Below are positions 20,164 through 31,125 of a stretch of DNA of 64,000 bases, piece after piece. Each line of letters opens with the position of its first letter. Position 1 is the first letter of the stretch. The position numbers and the translations under genes are program-made. The DNA comes from Hyphomicrobium sp. (GTDB taxonomy: Bacteria; Pseudomonadota; Alphaproteobacteria; Rhizobiales; Hyphomicrobiaceae), in the NCBI RefSeq assembly GCF_003987855.1, contig NZ_RXIZ01000001.1, positions 152,933 through 216,932 of the forward strand. Direction: 5' to 3'. Under the pieces are notes generated by a model. It had not been told where the DNA came from. It did not search any database and worked only from the letters and a program-made list of their open reading frames with translations.

Positions 20164-20278
20164 CACGGCCATTCCCGTCCGCCTGCGCTGGCTTATCCCC
20201 GCCCGCATGCCCATATTCGGCGACCCGCGCCGCCAGGTTGCATTGCCAGTCCGGCGGCCTCTCGGCTAGACGGTTCTC

Positions 20279-23242
<2,964 letters not shown>

Positions 23243-23244
23243 TC

Positions 23245-23285
23245 GCGCCCGGCGGCCGGCTCCCGGAACGGGAGTCGCCGGGCGC
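23245..23285. repeat. GGCTC-GAA-GAGTC palindrome, copy C
   Basis: Arms GCGCCCGGCG and CGCCGGGCGC pair perfectly. The inner core is CCGGCTCCCG-gaa-CGGGAGT. It starts 2 bp after the uvrA stop and probably works as its terminator. Confidence 0.85.
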
Positions 23286-23408
23286 AAGCAAAGATGGCAG
23301 AGCGACGGATTGGAGTTGGAGTAGCTGTGCGAAAGTCAGCTCGCACCGCGCAACGAAGTAGGCGCAGCCGATAGGCAGACAGCTCAACGAGAAACGGGGA
23401 GAACAATC

Positions 23409-23789
23409 ATGACGGGGATCGCCGGGCGCTTCTTCGCAACAGCACTTCTCTACGCCGTGCTCGGCATGGCGCTCGGGCTGGTGATGGGCATCACGCAGGA
23501 CCACGCGCAGATGCCGACCCACGCGCACACGCTGGTCGTTGGCTGGGTAAGCTTCGCGCTTTACGGATTTTTCTATCACTTGTTTCCGGCTACAGCTTCG
23601 ACTCGGTTAGCGAGCGCCCATTTCTGGCTCGCCGAACTAAGCATCCTCGTCCTGCTCGCCGGGCTGTTCCAGATCTTTAGCGGACATTCCGCAACCGGCG
23701 AACCCTTCGCCGCCATAGGTTCGATCGGGCTTCTCGCATCGACGATCGTGTTCGCATTCATCGCGTGGCCGGTGGTGAGAGGACGTTAG
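23409..23789 (+). CDS. Small four-helix membrane protein, haem-copper oxidase subunit I-like
   Basis: A 126-residue protein with four predicted helices. The segment PTHAHTLVVGWVSFALYGFF carries His-x-His and resembles part of the subunit I fold of cbb3/NO-reductase type oxidases, but it is far too short for an oxidase and lacks the copper site. GGGGAG precedes the ATG well. It lies between uvrA and a second copy of the uvrA 3' end. Function unknown; haem binding is a guess. Confidence 0.7.
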   Translation: MTGIAGRFFATALLYAVLGMALGLVMGITQDHAQMPTHAHTLVVGWVSFALYGFFYHLFPATASTRLASAHFWLAELSILVLLAGLFQIFSGHSATGEPFAAIGSIGLLASTIVFAFIAWPVVRGR

Positions 23790-23808
23790 AGCCAGCCGCG
23801 TCGTGCCC

Positions 23809-23967
23809 GGAACGCCCGAGGACGTGGTGAAAGTCAAGGAGAGCTATACGGGGCAGTATTTGAAGCCTGTGCTGGCGAGAAAGCCCGCGCCTTCCGGCCG
23901 ACTCGCGGAACGCCAGTCAGAAGGCGCCAGCAAAAAAGTGAAGAAGCAGGCGGTGGAATGCAATTAA
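23809..23967 (+). pseudogene. Displaced second copy of the uvrA 3' end
   Basis: 26 codons (23809-23886) repeat uvrA 23132-23209. I count ten base changes in 78, all synonymous. The frame then carries a 14-codon insertion that contains a palindrome, resumes with SKK...KKQAVE like the uvrA tail, and ends at TAA 23965-23967. There is no start or upstream homology beyond about 23803. The purely synonymous divergence says this was once the end of a working uvrA from a related lineage. Confidence 0.88.
23887..23927. repeat. GGCTC-GAA-GAGTC family palindrome, copy D, inside the uvrA tail copy
   Basis: Arms GCGCCTTC and GAAGGCGC pair perfectly; the inner core is ACTCGCG-gaa-CGCcAGTC with one mismatch. 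It is inserted in frame, adding APSGRLAERQSEGA to the tail. Confidence 0.75.
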
Positions 23968-23979
23968 AATTGCGGTAGC

Positions 23980-25860
23980 TCATAATTGTGCAAGACGATC
24001 TGCCACTAGCTGCCAATCTCGAAACAGCGGGAGGCAGCATAGCCGAAAGATAAACCAGCAAGCATAGATTGAATCGTAGCTATAGCACGCGCCTGCTGAG
24101 AGCAGGCCGTGCGCTAGCCGGTGACGGAGTGAAGGGCCACCCTCAAAATCGAATAAGTTCTCAATCTCAAGGGTTATCGCTTCGCCGAATATCCTTTCCA
24201 GGGCAGCACGATCCTTGCTAAGCATAACCGAAAGAGTTCGGTTTTCCTGCGTCATATCACTCTGCATCGATGAGGTATCAATAGCAGCGTGCCTGAGAAC
24301 GTAGCGCAGCGAATTCTCGATCTGCGGCACGAGGATGTGGAGCGCTGAAATGTAATCCCCGCCAAAAAAGCGGCCGAAGCCCATCGCGAATAGATGCTCA
24401 TACCCCGGCGGCACAAATGGACTCAACTCCGCTAGCGGCAGCAAGTCACGATCTTCAAGCGGATGCTCAGCCATGATCGTTCGCCTCGCGGGCTCGATCA
24501 TTCCGGAAGTTGCAATCTGCCGCCGAAACTGCTCGCCGCGGGCAATCAGGTGGCGGAGGGCGTATTCATCTTCATCGCCACCGCCAAGACCTGGAGACTT
24601 GGCGACCACTTTGCCGTCGTCATCATGGATCGACATGGGGATGATGCTGGAAAGTGGACTTTCTGTGGAAAGTTTGATTGCTTCTTCGCGCAATTTCTCA
24701 GAGGCCGGTGATCTCTCAAGATTTGCGAACTCAAACAACGCTTGCGCAAGCGTCAAATGACTGACGACCTTTCGCGCATGATCGACCAGATCTCCAATGT
24801 CTATTTGCGTTGATAACGATCCCATTTCGTCGGCAATACTTGCCTGCGCTTCACGCAGCTTGGCTTCAAGCGCAGCCCGCCGTTCTTTCGTTCGAGGAAT
24901 GCCGCGCAAAGCTTTGATAGCATCCATCAGCCAGCTCGAGGCACTCATGCCCTTAAGCCCCGCCGCCTCTGCCATGCGAACATAACATTCGGCGGCACTG
25001 ATGAGGCAACGATTGCTGTCGGCTTCCCTTCCGCTCTGCCGATGGGCGCGCGCAGCCAGCTCCCATACGTTGCGCGCTATATATGGATCCAGCTCTGTTG
25101 ACTGCGCCAGTGTTTCGGCCCGCTCGGCCATCTCCTTTACATCGCCGATCTTGTAGTCGGCATCAAGTTCGCCGATATTCAGAAAACCGCGCGCATCGCG
25201 ATCGCCAAAGGCGCTCTCGCTCAGTGAGGATACTAGGCTCCTAAGCGTGCTCGCCTCTGGCTCCTTCCAGCGCGTCATGTTGGCAATCTGGCAAGCACGG
25301 CGCAGCATTTCAGCGCCGTTATGCGATGTTGCCTTAGCGTCGTCAAAAAACAGTTCCGCCTGACCGCGCGTTACATCCTGAACCGCTTCGCAATAGGAGC
25401 CAATTGCGAGCTGCGCCATCGCCACGTGCTTGCGGTTGTTGAGCCATGCGATATCGGCGAGACGTGCACGTAGGCCTGGATTTAGAATGCGAGGCGCTAC
25501 AGCAGCAAACACCTCTGACTGTGCTCCACGTAGATCGCTTGGTATGAGGCTGCGCCGCCCATTCGCGACAAACATAGGGCCGTATGGCTCGGCCTTATCG
25601 TTCGGTTTAAAATGGATTTTTACAACCGATGCCACCAACCCATAAACCCTGGAGGCCCTGACATCGCCGTCGGAGTTCGCACGCCTTGATGCGCTCTCGT
25701 ACAACTCGCCAAGAGAAAGCACATCGACCTTACGACTGTTCGCTATCGGCGCTTCGCATCCAATAGCAAAATCTTCCGCTGTCACATGCTCGAACACCGA
25801 AGATCGCTTTTCTCCTTCGGGTGGTTGATCCGGCTCAGTCTGCTCTTCCGGCTCACTCAT
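23980..25860 (-). CDS. DUF4209-like protein with C-terminal HEPN-type motif
   Basis: A 626-residue, mostly helical soluble protein. Near the C-terminus is RHRLAHG (579-585; bases 24106-24126), matching the R-N-xxx-H-G motif of DUF4209, which resembles the Rx4-6H motif of HEPN ribonucleases. Upstream helices (FGRFFGGDYISALHILVPQI; NSLRYVLRHA) fit that family. No membrane segments occur. Base composition looks less GC-rich than the neighbours. It lies tail-to-tail with the displaced uvrA end. A role in phage defence or stress is an inference. Confidence 0.7.
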   Translation of the reverse strand: MSEPEEQTEPDQPPEGEKRSSVFEHVTAEDFAIGCEAPIANSRKVDVLSLGELYESASRRANSDGDVRASRVYGLVASVVKIHFKPNDKAEPYGPMFVANGRRSLIPSDLRGAQSEVFAAVAPRILNPGLRARLADIAWLNNRKHVAMAQLAIGSYCEAVQDVTRGQAELFFDDAKATSHNGAEMLRRACQIANMTRWKEPEASTLRSLVSSLSESAFGDRDARGFLNIGELDADYKIGDVKEMAERAETLAQSTELDPYIARNVWELAARAHRQSGREADSNRCLISAAECYVRMAEAAGLKGMSASSWLMDAIKALRGIPRTKERRAALEAKLREAQASIADEMGSLSTQIDIGDLVDHARKVVSHLTLAQALFEFANLERSPASEKLREEAIKLSTESPLSSIIPMSIHDDDGKVVAKSPGLGGGDEDEYALRHLIARGEQFRRQIATSGMIEPARRTIMAEHPLEDRDLLPLAELSPFVPPGYEHLFAMGFGRFFGGDYISALHILVPQIENSLRYVLRHAAIDTSSMQSDMTQENRTLSVMLSKDRAALERIFGEAITLEIENLFDFEGGPSLRHRLAHGLLSAGACYSYDSIYACWFIFRLCCLPLFRDWQLVADRLAQL

Positions 25861-26081
25861 CCCAGGTCCTCTCTCTCGATGAGCAGAACATCATGAACGA
25901 AACCCTTCGACATTGCTATTTTGCTGCCTGTCCACAACGCCCTCTCTTGAACCTGTAACCAACACCCCGCCGCGGCGAGGGCGACCCGCTGCACCACTCA
26001 TTCGTCAGCGCGTGGCGGCTCTTTTTCGTCGAGCCGCGCGCCGCTCATTCAAAAACTTATCCCCACCGTCCAAATTTCCGC

Positions 26082-26109
26082 ATAATCCCCTCACCCATCC
26101 GGCAAGGGC
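26082..26109 (+). repeat. 28-nt exact dispersed repeat, copy 1
   Basis: Begins ATAATCCCCTCACCC and ends GGCAAGGGC; identical to 31939-31966. Both copies follow an AAAAACTTATCCCC motif after 17-18 variable bases, so the unit is about 60 bp. Confidence 0.85.
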
Positions 26110-26150
26110 CCCTCGCCCGCTCGCCCACCCGCGTTGCCCCCGCCCCAATC

Positions 26151-26182
26151 AGCCACGCAGCCACGCAGCCACGCAGCCACGG
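26151..26182 (+). repeat. Tandem repeat of 8 nt, four units
   Basis: AGCCACGC repeated nearly four times, the last unit ending AGCCACGG. It is non-coding here. Confidence 0.85.
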
Positions 26183-26313
26183 CCATCCCATGCGCACTGC
26201 GCCCCATAAATCGCACTGCGGAAAATATCTGTGTCAGCAGCGGTCCTTCACTTGGCAACGGCCAAGCACTCGACTAGCGTTCGCGTGGATTTTGTCCGCA
26301 CCGGGGGGTTGCA

Positions 26314-26610
26314 ATGCAGGTTTTCAAGTCAGGCTTCGTGGCCGCGATGATGATGTGCGCGCTTTCGGCGACGGCTCAGGCGGCCCAATGCGAGAGGGTC
26401 GCAGCAATCGGCGATAACTTCACCCACGATTTGGCGGTGCTGTTCTCCCACAACGCATTGAAGAATACGATTGCCGGGAAAGGGCTTATTCCTAAGGGGC
26501 CCGTGAAAACCACCTGCAAAGGCGACGGGATGATTGAGTGTTACTCCTCGCAGGTGGCCTGCACGGGCGGAACGCCCGCGGCCTGCTTGGGCCCCTGGCT
26601 CTGCTTCTGA
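26314..26610 (+). CDS. Small cysteine-rich secreted protein
   Basis: A 98-residue protein. The signal peptide ends ATAQA at about 23, then AQCERVAAIGDNFTHDL. Seven cysteines or so sit in the mature part: QCER, TTCKGDG, IECYSS, VACTGG, AACLG and the terminal LCF, suggesting disulfides. Gene start: GGGGGG-rich stretch CCGGGGGGTTGCA precedes the ATG. A palindrome of the dispersed family follows 7 bp after the stop. Family not recognised. Confidence 0.65.
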   Translation: MQVFKSGFVAAMMMCALSATAQAAQCERVAAIGDNFTHDLAVLFSHNALKNTIAGKGLIPKGPVKTTCKGDGMIECYSSQVACTGGTPAACLGPWLCF

Positions 26611-26617
26611 TTTGATG

Positions 26618-26656
26618 GCGCCAACGACTCCGCTCCGCGGAGCCGTCCGTTGGCGC
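26618..26656. repeat. GAGTC-family palindrome, copy E
   Basis: Arms GCGCCAACG and CGTTGGCGC pair perfectly; inner CTCCGC-tcc-GCGGAG. It directly follows the cysteine-rich protein gene and may end its transcript. Confidence 0.75.
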
Positions 26657-26713
26657 ATGCCCTATCTTCGTTCATCGCGACGCGCCGGGCAGCCGGCGCG
26701 CCCTCTTTTTGAT

Positions 26714-26756
26714 CGCGCATCGCGACTCGCGTTCCGCGAGCCGGCCGCGATGCGCG
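26714..26756. repeat. GAGTC-family palindrome, copy F
   Basis: Arms CGCGCATCGCG and CGCGATGCGCG pair perfectly over 11 bp; inner CTCGCG-ttc-CGCGAG. About 31 bp are identical to copy G, 90 bp away. Confidence 0.85.
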
Positions 26757-26775
26757 TCGCCCTCAAGAAAATCCG

Positions 26776-26794
26776 AAAAACTTATCCCCGCTCT
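26776..26794 (+). repeat. AAAAACTTATCCCCGCTCT motif
   Basis: The 19-nt motif recurs at 31906-31925 (one extra A), and shorter forms occur at 26051 and 34269. Here and at 31874 it follows a GCCCTCAA-A-rich bridge behind a GGCCGCGATGCGC arm, so the two sites share one composite module. Confidence 0.7.
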
Positions 26795-26804
26795 CTGCTT
26801 TGAT

Positions 26805-26846
26805 TGCGCATCGCGACTCGCGTTCCGCGAGCCGGCCGGTTGCGCA
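26805..26846. repeat. GAGTC-family palindrome, copy G
   Basis: TGCGCA arms with inner CTCGCG-ttc-CGCGAG. The left half equals copy F while the right outer arm differs, so the outer pairing is shorter. Confidence 0.75.
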
Positions 26847-26901
26847 TTATTTTTATAGCATATGACAACAGCCACGAGCAGAATGACGTGTACTGACATT
26901 T

Positions 26902-27516
26902 ATGAATGCATTTGTCCGAGTGGATTTGATTGCGAGATCTTCAATGGACCCCAGCTTTTCAATCGAAACGATCATCGATGATTTTGACGATCTGCATCGC
27001 GAACTTATGCGCGAGCTTTCCGGTGAAGGCAGCATCAACGTCCCCCAAATCATGGAGCAGCACGGCGAAGAACAGAAGCTGGCGAACATTCGTTTTCGCA
27101 TCGACGCGCTATTAAGGGCGGTCCGCGACCGTCTTTCGTCCGTCTCGCGCGACATGCCGGCTGAAGGCTCACGGGCGGAAATAAATCCGGCTCTTGAGGG
27201 CCAAGTGCGCAAAACTCTCGAGGAACTTTCGCAGCTCGAAGCCTTGGCCGGCCGGTTGAACGACCTGCTCACGATGATCGACCTGAAGACATCGGCCAAC
27301 GCTTCTCAGAGCATCCGCTCCGCCGTATCCACGGCCATCGCCACCGCCAAGACATGGCTTTCGGTGATTACATCCTGGATCAAGCGAATTTCGGCGCAGC
27401 TGTGGAATCTTTTGTGTGGACTCATGACCCCTAAAGAATGGAAGCTGGGCGGCAAGGTTGGCACCGGAATTTTGGGTCTGGCGGATGTCACCTTGGAAAT
27501 AACCTTCGGTCCTTAG
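26902..27516 (+). CDS. Helical hypothetical protein with C-terminal hydrophobic part
   Basis: A 204-residue protein. Residues 20-130 are charged and helical with coiled-coil character (RELMRELSGEG, LEELSQLEALAGRLNDLL). The C-terminal third is more hydrophobic (WLSVITSWIKRISAQLW, GTGILGLADVTLEITFG). No signal peptide is present. ATG 26902 has no clear ribosome site; ATG 26944 is possible. Codon use and flanking AT content differ somewhat from core genes. Family not recognised; membrane or partner interaction through the C-terminus is a guess. Confidence 0.6.
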   Translation: MNAFVRVDLIARSSMDPSFSIETIIDDFDDLHRELMRELSGEGSINVPQIMEQHGEEQKLANIRFRIDALLRAVRDRLSSVSRDMPAEGSRAEINPALEGQVRKTLEELSQLEALAGRLNDLLTMIDLKTSANASQSIRSAVSTAIATAKTWLSVITSWIKRISAQLWNLLCGLMTPKEWKLGGKVGTGILGLADVTLEITFGP

Positions 27517-27537
27517 TTCCCATTCGACACATTTCTC

Positions 27538-28023
27538 ATGCCCGATACGCCCGCCAAACCGCCGCTCGCGATCAAGGCGGAAGACGCTCCGCTGCGTACC
27601 AAGCCGTCGAACTACCCCGAGCCCTTCTTCAGCCGCATGCTGAACCGCGAGAAGCGACCGCTCGGCGACATGTTCGGGCTCGCGAGCTTCGGCGTGAACC
27701 TGACGACGCTTATGCCGGGCGGCGAGTCCGCGCTGCTCCATCGCCACAGCAAGCAGGACGAGTTCGTCTATGTTCTGGAAGGCACACCGACGCTCGTCAC
27801 CGATGCGGGCGAGGTCGAACTCGCGCCCGGCATGTGTGCGGGCTTTCCCGCGGCGGGCCTCGCCCATCAGCTCGTCAACCGCACGCAGCGCAACGTCGTA
27901 TACCTGGAGATCGGCGACCGCACGCCGGGCGATGAAGGCAGCTATCCGAACGATGACCTCAAGGCCGCGCTAGGCCCCGACGGCAAATGGCGCTTCACGC
28001 GCAAGGATGGCACGCCGTATTAA
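27538..28023 (+). CDS. Cupin-domain protein
   Basis: A 161-residue protein. A single cupin barrel is seen: GGESALLHRHSKQDEFVYVLEG at about 60-81 (motif 1, HRH...E) and FPAAGLAHQLVNR at about 101-113 (motif 2, with His). These residues bind a metal, often Fe, Mn or Zn. Many such small Rhizobiales cupins are annotated as carbohydrate-binding without proof. The gene starts 21 bp after the preceding helical protein gene but differs from it in codon use. Confidence 0.85.
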   Translation: MPDTPAKPPLAIKAEDAPLRTKPSNYPEPFFSRMLNREKRPLGDMFGLASFGVNLTTLMPGGESALLHRHSKQDEFVYVLEGTPTLVTDAGEVELAPGMCAGFPAAGLAHQLVNRTQRNVVYLEIGDRTPGDEGSYPNDDLKAALGPDGKWRFTRKDGTPY

Positions 28024-28044
28024 GCCCGCATCCGCACGCCGGAA

Positions 28045-28332
28045 CTAGAACTCCTGGTAGCGCGCCTCGGCCGTCGGGCCCTTCGTATCGGATGCACCGG
28101 GAGCATCGCCGCCCGCGCTCTTGTCCGCAAACTGCAGCTGCGCCAGCTGCGACTTCAGCGCGGCGATGTCGGCGCCGATCTTGCCCGCCGTCTCGTTGCA
28201 GGTCGTCCGCGCCTCCTGCATCGACTTGGCGTCGATCTGCTGCTGGAGCGCGGCTTCCTTGCTCTTGCTCGCGACGTCCGCCGGCCGCACGCGCGGCGCC
28301 GCACACGATGTACACCCAACCGACGCGATCAT
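28045..28332 (-). CDS. Small hypothetical protein, possible lipoprotein remnant
   Basis: A 95-residue protein starting MIASVGCTSCAAP, then a helical coiled-coil-like stretch (KEAALQQQIDAKSMQEA; DIAALKSQLAQLQ). GAGGGG lies about 8 bp before the ATG. The early cysteine resembles a lipobox but only six residues precede it, so the lipoprotein signal is incomplete and no in-frame upstream start exists. It follows the ars operon on the same strand. Confidence 0.5.
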   Translation of the reverse strand: MIASVGCTSCAAPRVRPADVASKSKEAALQQQIDAKSMQEARTTCNETAGKIGADIAALKSQLAQLQFADKSAGGDAPGASDTKGPTAEARYQEF

Positions 28333-28417
28333 CCCGCAACCCCTCGTTGGCTCGCAGCCCTGCCAAGCGCCTACGCCCCTCTTACTTGCGGCGTTACAGG
28401 TGTCGGAAAAAAATTTG

Positions 28418-29140
28418 CTAGATCGAGCGCTGGTTGACCCGCCGCGACAGCGCCTCGGCGCTCTCCTTGCGCTCGCTGTAGCGATCGACGAGGTAATCCG
28501 ATCGCTCCCGCGTCAGCAGCGTGAACTTCACGAGTTCTTCCATCACGTCGACCACCCGGTCGTAGTAGGACGACGGCTTCATGCGGCCCGCCTCGTCGAA
28601 TTCCGCGAACGCCTTCGCCACCGACGACTGATTGGGAATGGTGATCATCCGCATCCAGCGGCCGAGCACGCGCATCTGGTTGACGGCGTTGAATGACTGC
28701 GAGCCGCCGCTGACCTGCATCACCGCCAGCGTCTTGCCCTGCGTCGGCCGAACGGCGCCGGTGGACAGCGGAATCCAGTCGATCTGCGCCTTCATCACGC
28801 CGCTCATCGCGCCGTGCCGCTCGGGCGAACACCACACCTGCCCTTCCGACCAGGCGGCAAGCTCGCGCAGCTCCTGCACCTTGGGATGCGTCTCGGGCGC
28901 TCCGTCCGGCAAAGGCAGCCCGTGCGGATCGTAGATCTTCGTCTCGGCGCCCAAGTGCTCCAGCAGCCGCGCCGCCTCCATTGTGAGGAAGCGGCTGTAG
29001 GACCGCTCGCGCAGCGACCCATAAAGCAGAAGGATGCGAGGCTTGTGCGTCGCCGAGGCCGCAAGCTTATCGCCTGCCGGGAAATGCACGTGCTCGTGCG
29101 CGACGTTCGGCAAGTCGCTGTGCCCGTCCTGAGCCATCAC
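28418..29140 (-). CDS. arsH: Organoarsenical oxidase / NADPH-dependent FMN reductase
   Basis: A 240-residue protein. ArsH uses FMN and NADPH and is known to oxidise trivalent methyl- and aromatic arsenicals. The flavodoxin-like start [20 protein letters not shown] at about 37-56 and the segment [20 protein letters not shown] at about 103-122 are hallmarks. The start overlaps the arsC stop by 4 bp (ATGA), showing translational coupling in the ars operon. Confidence 0.95.
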   Translation of the reverse strand: MMAQDGHSDLPNVAHEHVHFPAGDKLAASATHKPRILLLYGSLRERSYSRFLTMEAARLLEHLGAETKIYDPHGLPLPDGAPETHPKVQELRELAAWSEGQVWCSPERHGAMSGVMKAQIDWIPLSTGAVRPTQGKTLAVMQVSGGSQSFNAVNQMRVLGRWMRMITIPNQSSVAKAFAEFDEAGRMKPSSYYDRVVDVMEELVKFTLLTRERSDYLVDRYSERKESAEALSRRVNQRSI

Positions 29141-29550
29141 GACTTCCTCCGCGCCGGCACCACGTCCCCATCTTCCTTGGTGAAGGCGCCGATGTCCGCG
29201 TTGGGGAGGATGTCGAGCACCGCCTCGGACGGCCGGCAGAGCTTCACGCCCAGCGGCGTCACCACGATGGGGCGGTTGATGAGGATGGGATGCGCCATCA
29301 TGAAATCGATGAGCTGGTCATCCGTCCACTTGGGATTGCCGAGGTCCAGGTCCGCGTAGGGCGTACCCTTCTGACGGAGAAGCTCGCGCGGACCCATGCC
29401 CATGCGCGCCATGAGATCCACCAGCGTTTCGCGCGAGGGCGGCGTTTTCAAATACTCGATGACCTCGGGCTCCTCGCCGCTTTGGCGGATCATCGCCAGC
29501 GTGTTGCGCGAGGTGCCGCACGCCGGGTTGTGGTAGATGGTGATGCTCAT
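29137..29550 (-). CDS. arsC: Glutaredoxin-type arsenate reductase
   Basis: A 137-residue protein. The start [19 protein letters not shown] contains the catalytic Cys11 in the CGTSR loop; RPIVV near 92 supplies the conserved Arg. It reduces arsenate to arsenite using glutathione and glutaredoxin. It sits between the aquaglyceroporin gene (2-bp gap) and arsH (4-bp overlap). An upstream in-frame extension to 29871 runs antisense through the channel gene and is not real. A second, unrelated arsenate reductase lies in the same operon. Confidence 0.94.
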   Translation of the reverse strand: MSITIYHNPACGTSRNTLAMIRQSGEEPEVIEYLKTPPSRETLVDLMARMGMGPRELLRQKGTPYADLDLGNPKWTDDQLIDFMMAHPILINRPIVVTPLGVKLCRPSEAVLDILPNADIGAFTKEDGDVVPARRKS

Positions 29551-29552
29551 GC

Positions 29553-30251
29553 TTACTCCGCCGGAACGGCCGTGGATTGAGGTTGAAGCGCCGCGCGGAA
29601 CAGCCAGCCCGCCACCAGCATGCCAGCGAGCGCGCCTGCCAGCTGCGCCGCGATGAACGGCGCGACGTCCGCCCCGCGGATCCCCGCGAACGTATCGGAG
29701 AACGCACGCGCGATCGTCACCGCCGGATTGGCGAACGACGTCGACGCCGTGAACCAGTACGCAGCGACAATGTAGAGACCGACATTGACGGCCACGGCCT
29801 TGGGCCTCGCCTTCAGCGTGCCGAGGATCGTCAGCAGCAGGCCGAACGTTGCCACGGCTTCCGCGAACCACTGCCCGCTGCCAGTCCTCACCTTTGTCGC
29901 AAGTTGCATCAACGGCAGATCGAACATCGCATGCGCCGCCACCACGCCGGCGATGCCGCCGCCGACCTGCGCCAGGACATACAGCGCGGCCGCGCCGCCG
30001 CCGATTTCCCCTCGCAACCAGAATACCCCGGACACCGCCGGATTGAGATGCGCGCCCGACACCGGCCCGAACACCGTGATCAGCACCACCAGCATCGCCC
30101 CGGTCGCGAGCGTATTAGCAAGCAGCGCCAAAGCTTCGTTGCCGCCCGAGAGCTTCGCGCCCATGATGCCGGACCCGATCACCGTCGCGAGCAGCAGCGC
30201 GCTGCCCAGAAACTCCGCGCCAACCCGCTGGCTTAGCGAATATGGTCTCAC
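29553..30251 (-). CDS. aqpS: Aquaglyceroporin, AqpS-like arsenite channel
   Basis: A 232-residue MIP-family channel with six helices. Both half-helix motifs are present: HLNPAVSG at about 68-75 and SFANPAVTIARAFSDTF at about 172-188. In Sinorhizobium meliloti AqpS replaces an arsenite pump: arsenite made inside the cell leaves downhill through the channel. The GTG start overlaps the LMW arsC stop by 1 bp and has GAGAGGG upstream. No ArsB or Acr3 gene is in the window, which fits this mechanism. Confidence 0.92.
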   Translation of the reverse strand: MRPYSLSQRVGAEFLGSALLLATVIGSGIMGAKLSGGNEALALLANTLATGAMLVVLITVFGPVSGAHLNPAVSGVFWLRGEIGGGAAALYVLAQVGGGIAGVVAAHAMFDLPLMQLATKVRTGSGQWFAEAVATFGLLLTILGTLKARPKAVAVNVGLYIVAAYWFTASTSFANPAVTIARAFSDTFAGIRGADVAPFIAAQLAGALAGMLVAGWLFRAALQPQSTAVPAE

Positions 30252-30769
30252 TATGCCCTCTCCGGCGTAACGTCGGTTTTCGTGCGGCCGATATCGTCGA
30301 GCCGCTTCTGCAGCGTGAGGCTGTCCAGGGAATCCAGCGGAAGGCTGGTGAAGATGCTGATGCGGTTGTTGAGCATGCGGTAGGTGTCGGCGAAAGCCAG
30401 CGCCTTTTGCGCATCATCGCCTTGAGCCTCGGCCGGATCCGGCACGCCCCAATGCGCGCTCATCGGTTGTCCCGGCCAAATCGGGCAGACCTCATTGGCG
30501 GCGTTGTCGCAAACCGTGAAAACGAAATCCATCACCGGCGCGCCGGCGGCGGCGAACTCCTCCCAAGACTTCGAGCGCAGCACGGAAGTTTCGTAGTTGA
30601 GCTTCTTGAGCAGGTTGATGGTGAGTGGATGAACCAGACCTTTGGGCATACTGCCGGCGCTGAATCCTTTGAACTTGCCCGCGCCGACGCGATTCATAAT
30701 GGCCTCCGCCATGATGGAGCGGGCGGAATTCCCGGTGCAGAGAAAGAGGACACTAAATGGACGATTCAT
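30251..30769 (-). CDS. arsC: LMW-phosphatase-type arsenate reductase
   Basis: A 172-residue protein. The P-loop LFLCTGNSARS holds Cys11 and Arg17; further Cys residues lie in FTVCDNAANEVCPIWPG. This is the low-molecular-weight phosphatase fold, unrelated to the glutaredoxin-type ArsC two genes on. Pro-Asp in GVPDPAEA gives the general acid. The start overlaps arsR by 4 bp. The C-terminus is longer than the roughly 130-140 residues typical of the family. Confidence 0.93.
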   Translation of the reverse strand: MNRPFSVLFLCTGNSARSIMAEAIMNRVGAGKFKGFSAGSMPKGLVHPLTINLLKKLNYETSVLRSKSWEEFAAAGAPVMDFVFTVCDNAANEVCPIWPGQPMSAHWGVPDPAEAQGDDAQKALAFADTYRMLNNRISIFTSLPLDSLDSLTLQKRLDDIGRTKTDVTPERA

Positions 30770-31113
30770 TTCGTTTCTCCCTTACACAACTTGCGCGCTT
30801 TCTTGAGTGTTGGTCCGCACAGCTCCGGATTGCCCTGACAGCAGTCCTCGGTAAGGAACGTCAGCATCTGGCGCACCTTGTCGAAGTGGACGGCGTAACG
30901 GATGTAGCGGCCGACCCGCGTGGCATGGATCAGCCCCGCGCGGTCGAGTTCCTTCAGATGGAACGACGCACCGGTCGGCGTCGCATCGACGGCCTCGGCG
31001 ATTTCCCCGGCCGGCAGCCCCGACGGACCTTGCCTGACCAAGAGGCGAAAGATCGCGAGGCGCTGATCATGCGCCAGTGCTGCCAGACAGGTGACGGCTT
31101 CTGTGTTGTCCAT
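30766..31113 (-). CDS. arsR: ArsR-family metalloregulator
   Basis: A 115-residue winged-helix repressor: HDQRLAIFRLLV, then GEIAEAVDATPTGASFHLKEL as recognition region. Cysteines near the C-terminus (EDCCQGNPELCG, KLCKG) are the likely arsenite site, unlike the CVC site in helix alpha3 of the E. coli protein. It is first in the operon and would release its operator when arsenite binds. A perfect 12-bp palindrome lies 13 bp upstream. Confidence 0.93.
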   Translation of the reverse strand: MDNTEAVTCLAALAHDQRLAIFRLLVRQGPSGLPAGEIAEAVDATPTGASFHLKELDRAGLIHATRVGRYIRYAVHFDKVRQMLTFLTEDCCQGNPELCGPTLKKARKLCKGETK

Positions 31114-31125
31114 ATCTAAACATTA

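Larger units (their letters stand above)
25861..26313. other. Intergenic region with short repeats
   Basis: About 450 bp holding the upstream region of the DUF4209 gene, an AAAAACTTATCCCC motif at 26051-26064, a 28-nt repeat at 26082-26109 that recurs at 31939-31966, and an 8-nt tandem repeat at 26151-26182. No coding frame is convincing. Confidence 0.6.

Noticed and set aside
20164-20278. SOS box upstream of uvrA
   Set aside because: Only one GTTC is present just before the start; no second GTTC or GAAC partner at N7 spacing.
26600-26850. The close palindromes F and G as a CRISPR array
   Set aside because: Only two close copies, spacer of unrelated length, outer arms vary, and no cas genes exist nearby.
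29551-29871. N-terminal extension of the glutaredoxin-type ArsC to 29871
   Set aside because: The extension reads through the aquaglyceroporin gene in another frame; the ArsC family starts at 29550.
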